The notes under the pieces were generated by a model. That model ran no database searches and was not told the origin of the DNA. It saw only the letters and a list, made by a program, of their open reading frames with translations. From Aricia agestis (Eukaryota; Arthropoda; Insecta; Lepidoptera; Lycaenidae): a stretch of 64,000 nucleotides of DNA. The DNA lies in assembly GCF_905147365.1 (NCBI RefSeq), contig NC_056417.1, positions 5,912,501-5,976,500 of the forward strand, in the 5' to 3' direction. The position numbers were made by a program, and so were the translations under genes. Numbering within the stretch: position 1 is the first letter of the stretch; each line of letters opens with the position of its first letter. Below, piece by piece: positions 56,234 to 64,000 of the stretch.

Positions 56234-56389
56234 TAGTATCTTACATTTTTTATAAACGGCAAATCCAGAGTCATCATTATTATTTTCGGCTGTTTCCTGC
56301 CTGTTGCTTACTGCCTGACGCCTGTGCTGCCGCTAAGCGTGAATACATTGCAGTTATATACCCTATTCGATGAAACATCTATATTGAAA

Positions 56390-56665
56390 TACTAGCTGTC
56401 CCGGTGAACTTCGTGTCACTTAAAAACCTTCCCCGGACTTCTACGAATATTTTAAGACTAAAATTAGCCCAATCCGTTCAGCCGTTCTCGAGCTTTGCTC
56501 GGTATCCGATGAAAATGACATTTTCTAGCAATGATTCCTAGCTAGATCGATTTTTCGTCCCCGAAACCCCCTATATACCAAATTCCATGAAAATCGTTGG
56601 AGCCGATTCCGAGATTCCAATTATATATATATACAAGAATTGCTCGTTTAAAGATATAAGATATA
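56390..56665. repeat. Dispersed repeat fragment, partner of 1340-1550
   Basis: It opens with CTAGCTGTCCCGGTGAACTT, a common opening of lepidopteran Helitron/LINE-end repeats. It contains CGAGCTTTGCTCGGTATCCG and closes with ATACAAGAATTGCTCGTTTA. Confidence 0.6.
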
Positions 56666-56970
56666 ATATGTTTTCTACATACATAATATATTATGAGACT
56701 ATTTATAGTACTCCCAAATTAATAATGCGTATGGAAATCTTCGCTAATTGTCGTAATCACGAAAACACCCGAATCTATGAAATGTAAGAGCCCCAAACAA
56801 TGCACTTGCATTTTACACCTTGTTCAAAGGAAATAGAAGTAAATATCATAATATTATAGCCGGTGGCTGTCCGCTGTCGCTGGTCCGTCAATAAGTGATA
56901 TTACTCACCGGGAACCCATCGCGGCGTTACCGGGGTAACGTCCAAGCAACGTCAGGCGCCTCTACGTCGC

Positions 56971-57023
56971 TGCAAAGCGCTGTTTTTCTTAAAGTTTAGT
57001 TTAAAACAGCGCTTGCAGCGAGT
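56971..57023. repeat. Hairpin, about 20-bp arms
   Basis: CGCTGCAAAGCGCTGTTTT and AAAACAGCGCTTGCAGCG pair with one mismatch across about 16 bases. Outer GCGTCAGG/TCTGACGC text extends it weakly. Origin unknown. Confidence 0.5.
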
Positions 57024-57039
57024 CTTCTGACGCTCGGGA

Positions 57040-58812
57040 AATACAATCATAATTGCCGAAAAATTACGAAAATTTCTATGCGCATTATCACTTTGGGAGC
57101 ACTGTACAGTGTACCGATATTCGTTTAAAATAGGTTCTCTATGTTCTCTACTTTATTATGAAAGCTGGTTTCATTCTAAACTGCATTAGAATAGCGGTCA
57201 GAAGTTGAATTACATGTCCGTCGGAGTTTCTAATCCCGAGGGTGGCGCGAACTCAGCTACAGACGCCGTGTATAAATATTGTGATTAACTTATTAGGGTA
57301 CTAAAATAGCAATATAAAACTTGTTCTTATTCATACTAATTAAATAACATTATTAATATATTGCCTGTCTGTCAAATTTGCACTCCTAAATCACTGCGAG
57401 TTGAAGTTATTTCAATGAAATGTAACGTTGCAATTACGTCCGATAATCCTATAAACTCTACATCCAGATTCATCTACTTCTATTACAAAAAAATGTAAGA
57501 GCTTATTTCTTTATGTGACTTATTACTCTACTTTCCCCGTCACTCATCCCCTTTATAAAATAAACAGCAAGAAAATAGTATTCGCCGTAAGATAAGCGTA
57601 GCGATTACGAGTCATTTGTATTTATGTATGATTCAGAGATGACACCCCCATACGTCATGAACTCGCGGACCCCAATTTGGGAAACACTGCTCTATGTGAT
57701 CAGTGACACGATCAGTGATCACTGCCACGCGTGGAGAAGGCTTCTTTCAGCTAAACGAAGTTCAACAATCTTTCGCAGCAACAAACCGTCTGAAGCAATA
57801 GATATTTAGACTATTCAGCAGATTATTCGTTCCACCTATTGGTTTCGGTATAGTCGTCTAGGTTTAGTAAACTTTAACACATGAAGCGGGAAATAAAAAA
57901 TGTATTAATCAGACGTCTTGAATACGTTTACGAAATTCATACGAGCCATTTTGAAAACTGAAAATTATACCTCTAAGTATATTATGCAGTCATGTATGTC
58001 ACAATAATATGTGGGTATCATGATAATGTTCACTAAGGGATTTATAAAAAAGATGATAAAAAAGTTTGTAAAGATATAAAAAATATAAGTATAAACAGCC
58101 TACGAAACAATAACTATTGTGAACAATCACAAAACAAACATTTCTTTTGAATAGTTCCCCAGACCCCAACACAAACAAATAATGAAGTCACCGGCATACA
58201 GACAATAATATTATCTATTGTTATGCATTATTAATTATTGCGGATAAACGCAAAGAAATGTATAATTACAAAGTTATTATTTTACGGAATAAATTGTCAC
58301 AACTCACAGTTTGCTTTGGATATTGATTGGATTCAATAAAATTGTGAAAACTTAAAACATAACAAAAATATGATGTGTTTTATATCCCACTAGATGTGCC
58401 GCGCGGCTTGGCCCGGGAGAATAAAGAATTTTACGGGAACCGTACACTATCCCCTCAAAAAAATTGCTTATGTCCCTTCACTCTGGTCTACTCTATATTT
58501 ATGCCAAATATTGCCATAAAAATTGCTCCAATAGTCCCTGAGATAAACCTTTTCTAATATTTTCCCCCGTTTTTTCCACATTTTCCTCAGTTTCTTCGGT
58601 CTTAAATGTAAAAACTTGTAAATGGCTATTTGTTTTTAACTTGGTCATTATTGAGATTTGTTTAGCTGTAAGTTTTTCTGTACAAATAAAATAAAAAATA
58701 ATATACTATATAATAGGGTCATAATAGGCATAAGTATTATAATCATGGGACGATGCATGATATAATATAGTGATGATGATGAATGTAATTTGCACAGTGG
58801 CATATACTTTCC
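57040..58812. other. Non-coding stretch
   Basis: I see no gene. At 57655-57695 there is a hAT-MITE end (GGACCCCAATTTGGGAAACACTGCTC). At 58390-58555 there is a Helitron-like fragment (ATGTGCCGCGCGGCTTGGCC). Otherwise it is AT-rich. Confidence 0.4.
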
Positions 58813-59030
58813 GTTCAGAGGATGCACCAGGGGCTAGAGAAATGACAAAAAAGTATGTGTAATATCTATAGCTGTCTCCCTTACCTCAAGCCTATACCGC
58901 AGAACGCGATAGAGATAATTGCAGAAAATCAACGATTCGTTGTCCCCTGATTCCTTCTCCAAAACTTAACCGATTTAAGTACTTTTTTCAGTAAAGATTA
59001 AAGAAAGGCCTGAGCTGTGTTCCTACGTTT
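58813..59030 (+). repeat. Dispersed repeat, inverted partner of 2765-3003
   Basis: AGGATGCACCAGGGGCTAGA...AACGATTCGTTGTCCCCTGA and CCTTCTCCAAAACTTAACCG match 2800-3003 in reverse. Non-coding. Confidence 0.6.
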
Positions 59031-60896
59031 TTTTTTTTGTATAATCTAGCCAAATCTGTTTGAACACGGCGGAAAATCTGGCCATTTTTTTGGGTTTTTG
59101 AACGTTCATATCTTATTTAATAATTAAATTGTGAAAACATAGGGACATTGCATTAGTGGTCGTAGATATTCAGGAAAAAATTATAACTCTACTAGCATTA
59201 TCCAGGGAGGAAACAGGGGACAACGTTTGTATGGAAAAAAGGGCGGTGTGGACTCCTCTTAAAATAACACCGAAACTCCCAAACTTGTAGCTATATAAAC
59301 AATCAGGAGTTCTCTCAGCAGTCAGCACCTTCCGAACAACGGTATACCTCGGTGCAAAATCTTTCTTGTTGGTAGCATATGCTTAGAATACTTCTCACGA
59401 AACCGAAGTCACCACAATATGTTTCCATGTAAATTTTGAGGATTTCTCTCGATTACTTATGGATCCCTTCATCAGGTCACCACTTTTGTGAATATAATAC
59501 AAAATTGGGATGATACCCTATACACCAAAGAAACATTTTGAAAATCGGTTCACAAACGGCTGAGTAATCGTTGAACATAAAAAAACGAACATAACATCTC
59601 CCCCATTTTGAAAGTCGGTAACTTCGTCGAAACTATGAAAAAGGTAACACTAGATCTGACGAAGTGAGATGTCATAAGTCCATAACGTATGGGATTGGAT
59701 ATAACTTTTATCAACAAATGCAATAATTTTAATAAGCACATATTTAACCGCATTTTCATCGAGTTTTGAATGATAACAATGAAACATTTTAACTTTTCAA
59801 CAGCTGCTGTCGGCTCTGTGGTAATTGGGCCTTCACGCTTCGGTCACCTCGCTGTTAACTGTTGATCCAGCACTATCAGTATTGCTCCGATGCTCACAAA
59901 TTAATTTCGTGACTTCCTCGAGATGCTTTTAATTTTAAACCTTGATGTTTTTGCTTGCGGCTTTTTCTCAAAAATACTCCCGCTGAAAGAAAAGCGGTCT
60001 AAAATGTCACATGTTAAATGTTTGTTCCTCAATATATTTTCTTTTACCTACATTCAATAAATAAGTTGTCAATAGATTCGTGATAATGGTCAAGATAATA
60101 TAAGCTACATAATTTCGGATGTAGGATTTTATAGTTTTTAAAATGCAAATATGTCATTCATGTCACGATAAAACATGGTACTAGAAACATAATAGAAACT
60201 TATACTACTTTAAGTGGGTATTGATTATTTTGACCGATATGGAGTAACAATGAATTAATCACAAAATTAACAGTTGTAACATACTAAAATATACTAACAA
60301 CATATTTGGTGACAATTTCTAGTCATCTAATCATCTAAACTGGTTATAGTACGAGCAATGGTAAATATTTGAAGTGAAACTTTGACACTGCTTTTCTCTA
60401 CAAAAAATTATGACGAATTTTATCTCAGTAATTATTCAACACCTACAATAATACTGGTGGGTAGAAATTAATATAACTCCGATTTAAAATACTTAAAATT
60501 AATACAGTATAGACTGTAGTTTAAAAATTATAGAAAAACTAAGTGCTATATTTATTTTGGTATTAATTAGATAAGTATATTATCTAGATTATGAACCTGT
60601 TTGAACAAAACTTATAATCAGTATCAGAAAATTATCTTTTTGTTTCATTGTCTTATCCCTGAAGTAAAAAATATGGTCAGCTATAAGGATAATTGAAGTC
60701 AAGTTAACAATAAGTATTTACGTATATGTAAGACAATCAGTCTGTATTAGTATTCTCAATGTGGTATCTATTAAATCAACATGAGGTCATGTTTTAACTT
60801 ATATTAGATTCGTTGTTGTTCTTATATAAACTTGCATTAGATAGAATACAAAATAAAATAAAAAAAAACAAAAACGATTATACTAACTTTGTTAAG
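59031..60896. other. Non-coding stretch
   Basis: AT-rich with scattered fragments of LINE-end type (for example GAAAATCGGTTCACAAACGG at 59540). No exon-like frame with splice sites was recognised. Confidence 0.4.
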
Positions 60897-61262
60897 TCTT
60901 TTTTTTTTTTTATAAAATAAGGGGGCAAACGAGCAAACGGGTCACCTGATGGAAAGCAACTTCCGTCGCCCATGGACACTCGCAGAATCAGAAGAGCTGC
61001 AAGTGCGTTGCCAGCCTTTTAAAAGGGAACAGGGTAATAGGGGAGGGTAAGGAAGGAAAGGGAAGGGAATAGGGGAGAGTAGAGAAGGGAAGGGAAGGAA
61101 ATAGGGGAGAGGGTAGGGAAGGGTATAGGGTAGGGGATTGGGCCTCCGGTAAACTCACTCACTCGGCGAAACACAGCGCAAGCGCTGTTTCACGCCGGTT
61201 TTCTGTGAGAACGTGGTATTTCTCCGGTCGAGCCGGCCCATTCGTGCCGAAGCATGGCTCTT
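60897..61262 (+). repeat. Dispersed repeat R1, longest copy
   Basis: From a T-run through GGGGGCAAACGAGCAAACGG, GAAGAGCTGCAAGTGCGTTG, an imperfect GGGAAGGGAATAGGGGAGAG array (61030-61135), GGCGAAACACAGCGCAAGCG and GTCGAGCCGGCCCATTCGTG. This copy joins the two parts seen separately at 18145 and 32084, so it defines the full unit. Confidence 0.65.
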
Positions 61263-61540
61263 CAAATTATTAGAAAATAATTGTAGTACTTGCATGTACT
61301 TTAGGTAGATAATTAAAAATTTGATCTTTTCAGCATGATACCTTGACAGATAGACGGCAAAACAATAAAATGATCCTATAAGAGATCTGTAATAAATAAA
61401 GTGATCATGTAGGAACCCAATAAATAACACAAACAATTGGATTTTTACTGGTATGTCCTGACATAGCAGTAAAACTACTCTCCCTTAGAGCTGCGATTAA
61501 ATCTAACTTCTGAGAAAAACCTTAGGATACTGGACACTTA

Positions 61541-61684
61541 GGGCCTGTTTCACCACTTCCTGATAAGTGTCGGAACTCGGATAGGCTATCCACAACTTAA
61601 CTTGACAGATTGAGTATAGAGTATCTGTCAAATAAGTTATGGATAGCCTCTCTGGGACTTTATCAGGAAGTGATGAAACAGGCA
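61541..61684. mobile_element. MITE family D, copy 2
   Basis: GGGCCTGTTTCACCACTTCC is mirrored by GGAAGTGATGAAACAGGC. The inner parts TAGGCTATCCACAACTTA and TAAGTTATGGATAGCCT are also inverted. Compare 22704-22840. Confidence 0.7.
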
Positions 61685-61827
61685 CTTAGTCCCACCGTCC
61701 TCTATTTATTATTATTATCAGAAAGCTTTTGCATTGTGCCTTGGACATTAGAATAAGGCTGTGTTCACACCAAACTCTTTGTCAGCTGCTGAATGCCAGC
61801 AAGCAGTTTGTGATCGAAAAAGTGTAC

Positions 61828-61900
61828 ATAATATCCATACTAATATTATAAATACGAAAGTATCTGTCTCTCCCAACTGCCAAACCGATTTTGCTGTTTA
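61828..61900 (+). mobile_element. Lep1-like Helitron 5' end
   Basis: ATCCATACTAATATTATAAA, TACGAAAGTATCTGTCTCTC, CCAAACCGATTTTGCTG. It is cut off by the palindromic element that follows. Confidence 0.6.
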
Positions 61901-62121
61901 AAGGAGTGAGCACACTGAGACGGGCCGTGCCAGGGCTCAGCGTGCCGGGGCTCATCACAAAAATCCGCCTCCATACAATTTGTATGGAAGGGGAAATCCG
62001 CTGCGCCCCGACATCGACACAGTGTGCGATACGCGTATCCGCTTCCATACAAATAATTTTTGTGATGAGCCCCGGCACGCTGAGCCCCAGCACGGCCCGT
62101 CTCAGTGTGCTCACTCCTTCA
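61901..62121. mobile_element. GC-rich palindromic MITE inside a Helitron fragment
   Basis: AAGGAGTGAGCACACTGAGA, CGGGCCGTGC and CGTGCCGGGGCTCATCAC are mirrored by GTGATGAGCCCCGGCACG...CACTCCTT. The arms are about 70 bp and nearly perfect, and the inner part is partly inverted around CCATACAA. Non-coding. Confidence 0.75.
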
Positions 62122-62136
62122 ATGCGATAAACTATA

Positions 62137-62601
62137 CAGGGTGTAACAAAAATAAGTGATAATACTTTAGGGTATGTACGTGTTCCTTGTAGAGAGTTTA
62201 CTGTGAAAGTAGCAGCGCTGAAAGACGAAAAATTTTTTGCACTTTTGTATGAGCACGGGCCCGAGCGTCACGAGTTTCCCCATACAAAAGTGAAAAATTT
62301 TTTTGGTCTTTCAGCGCTGACTTTTGTTACACCTTGTATATACAGGGTGTAACAAAAATAAGTGATAATACTTTAGGGTGTGTACGTGTTCCTTGTAGAG
62401 AGTTCACTGTGAAAGTAGCAGCGCTGAAAGACCAAAATTTTTTTTCACTTTTGTATGGGGAAACTCGTGGCGCTCGGGCCTTTGCCCATACAAAATTGAA
62501 AAAAAATTTTCGTCTTTCAGCGCTGCTACTTTCACAGTGAACTCTCTACAAGGAACACGTACACACCCTAAAGTATTATCACTTATTTTTGTTACACACT
62601 G
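62137..62601. mobile_element. Two tandem copies of a TA-site MITE
   Basis: Both start CAGGGTGTAACAAAAATAAG at a TA (62137 and 62343) and end GTTACACcttG or GTTACACactG before TA. The second copy has full arms (AGTGATAATACTTTAGGGTG... and complement, about 110 bp each). The first has lost most of its right arm. They are joined at a shared TATATA. Ends and TA sites suggest Tc1/mariner ancestry. Confidence 0.8.
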
Positions 62602-62664
62602 TATACTTTAGCTCAACCCGGGGTTGCGAGCGTCATTTAGTGTATAATAATTATATTATGGTCG

Positions 62665-62812
62665 TTGTAAAGCATTTGTGTATTAACCCAAATTTTTTGT
62701 TGAGTTATGAATGCAATCTTGTTTTATATGATCTAAAGAACATGACTGCATTCATAACTCAATACGTTTTTTTTCGTGGGATGCTACACAAATGCTTGAC
62801 AGAGTCGTAATA
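62665..62812. mobile_element. Palindromic MITE family G, copy 2
   Basis: AAGCATTTGTGTATTAAC, TTGAGTTATGAATGCAATCT pair with GACTGCATTCATAACTCAA and CTACACAAATGCTT. Copy 1 at 53862 is partial. Confidence 0.65.
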
Positions 62813-63026
62813 TAACGTAACATCGGTCACTTTGACACTTAAAAGTTGCCTGTGAACGTAGCCTTACAATATTAGCATGCACTTTCACGGCCAACTGACT
62901 GCATATTAAGTGCATCGACAAATACTAGATCTAATCTGAAATTGAACACGCGTTGGATGTTTACTGGCTAAATAGTAACAGGAAGCAATTGGATCGTCAT
63001 ACTGAAATATGTTTGCGAGTTCACAG

Positions 63027-63282
63027 GGCAGCTGCCCCCCCCCCTGGATCATGTTGACGTCCCTACTAAGTATATTATCTATAAAAATTAAAAATCAAGA
63101 AAACGAATTTTTGCCATTTGTTTGCAATACAATATTTTTACAATTAAAAATTATTAGTTTTTTATTCTTTATAAACACCTAGCTTATGAAAAATCTGAGT
63201 TGCCCCCCCCTGGCCCAGAACCTGGGTAATTTGCCCCCCCCTGGCACCAGAACCTGGGTAATTTGCCCCCCCCCCCCCCCCC
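63027..63282 (-). repeat. Poly-C/G repeat, inverted copy of 44670-44948
   Basis: AGCTGCCCCCCCCCCCTGGA, ATGTTGACGTCCCTACTAAG, AAACACCTAGCTTATGAAAA, and a tandem CCAGAACCTGGGTAATTTGC ending in a C-run at about 63265-63282. Confidence 0.65.
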
Positions 63283-63432
63283 TTAACAATATAAATTAGG
63301 ACATGGATTGATAGCAGAGGTGTATTTTTCTCACTATTTCTATAATTCTCGAGGAGCCCCTTAAAAGGTTCTGCGGAGTCCCCCGGCTCCACGGATCACA
63401 CTTTGAGAATAACCTTATCGTTATTTTGTACT

Positions 63433-63495
63433 AGATGACGCCCGCAACTCCGTAGCGCCAAAATTCTTTATCGCGCGGGAACCGTACTTCGTTAC
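63433..63495 (-). mobile_element. Lep1-like Helitron 3' end fragment
   Basis: CTAGATGACGCCCGCAACTC, CGCCAAAATTCTTTATCGCGCGGGAACCGTAC. Truncated where the inverted structure around 63495-63700 begins. Confidence 0.6.
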
Positions 63496-63506
63496 AGCAA
63501 TTCTTG

Positions 63507-63614
63507 TATATGTCGTAGGATGATTTGATAAATCCGTGTTTTCGCGAAATCCCTAGAATTTTCGCGAAAATTCTAGGGATTTCGCGAAAACACGGATTTA
63601 TCAAATCATCCTAC

Positions 63615-63622
<8 letters not shown>
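63507..63622. repeat. 116-bp perfect palindrome without spacer
   Basis: The centre is TTTTCGCGAAAA at 63559-63570. All 58 bases on the left match the complement of the right, from TATATGTCGTAGGATG outward. Beyond it, AGCAATTCTTG (63497-63506) and CAAGAATTGCT (63681-63691) continue the inversion, interrupted by the (TA)n tract. Confidence 0.9.

Positions 63623-63680
<58 letters not shown>
63619..63680. repeat. (TA)n microsatellite
   Basis: About 31 uninterrupted TA units directly adjoining the palindrome. Long (TA)n next to a foldback is expected to extrude as a cruciform. Confidence 0.95.
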
Positions 63681-63682
<2 letters not shown>

Positions 63683-63699
63683 AGAATTGCTCGTTTAAA

Positions 63700-64000
63700 G
63701 ATATATAACAAATTATGGATGTTGGCTTCACTGCCAAGCGTAGATATTCTGCAATTGTTTTAGTGCCGCAACCTTTAAACAAATTCTTGCCAAAGATCGA
63801 ACGTGTCGGGTGATTGAGGCCCTAAATGTAGGTGTCATGGCTACGCAACTTTTAAGGGTGCCGTATTGTAATGCCAAAAGAATGGTGAGCATGATAATAA
63901 TTATAATCGTTGTACTATAGCAGCTATAGTCGCGGCGCGCCCCTGGGGCAGACCTGACGAGGAACGACGCCCCCTACACAAATAAAATATCAGAAACCTT
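63700..64000. other. Window edge, nothing recognised
   Basis: No frame, repeat partner in this window, or RNA gene was recognised after the inverted structure. Confidence 0.4.

Overview
This is nuclear DNA from an insect, most likely a butterfly or moth (Lepidoptera). It is AT-rich, and spliced exons make up only a small part of it. The rest is crowded with short non-autonomous transposons. Many of these look like the Lep1/MINE-1 type of Helitron-like repeat known from Lepidoptera: a GTCT/GACA microsatellite beside an end resembling TCCATACTAATATTATAAA, and a CTAG terminus at the other end. No bacterial-type operons are present. I cannot name the species.

Host gene. One gene is clearly recognisable: cytohesin (Drosophila steppke), an Arf guanine-nucleotide exchange factor. 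It lies on the + strand as six exons (20484-20682, 22409-22670, 27992-28110, 29066-29177, 31600-31730, 32565-32700). All have GT/AG borders and compatible phases (2,0,2,0,2), and together they read about 318 codons without a break. They cover nearly all of the Sec7 domain, the PH domain and the C-terminal basic tail. The N-terminal coiled-coil exon(s) were not found, so they are probably to the left of the window. If so, positions 1-20483 lie inside a large intron.

Major mobile element. At 8477-16902, on the - strand, is a complete BEL/Pao-type LTR retrotransposon. It has two 246-bp LTRs that I read as identical, a 5-bp target duplication (CGAGG), and one uninterrupted Gag-Pol-Env reading frame of 2548 codons from its first ATG. 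The frame holds zinc knuckles, an aspartic protease, a YMDD reverse transcriptase, RNase H, a DDE integrase and a baculovirus-F-like envelope region. The insertion must be very recent. The element also carries a striking signal: the hexamer ATCAAG (sense strand) occurs about 47 times, in all three codon frames and seven times in each LTR. I found no ATCAAG on the opposite strand.

Rest of the window. The region 1-8.4 kb, the cytohesin introns and everything after 32.7 kb are a mosaic of palindromic MITEs (several families with two copies each), Helitron fragments, tRNA-derived SINEs, LINE 3' remnants and nested insertions with readable target duplications. Notable cases are a 953-bp TIR element inside a MITE (30221-31173), a 182-bp element inside another MITE (39586-39767), a 1280-bp element with an 8-bp duplication (52370-53649) and a 116-bp perfect palindrome next to a (TA)n tract (63507-63680). 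No further convincing protein-coding host gene was found between 33 and 64 kb; one weak exon candidate is listed.
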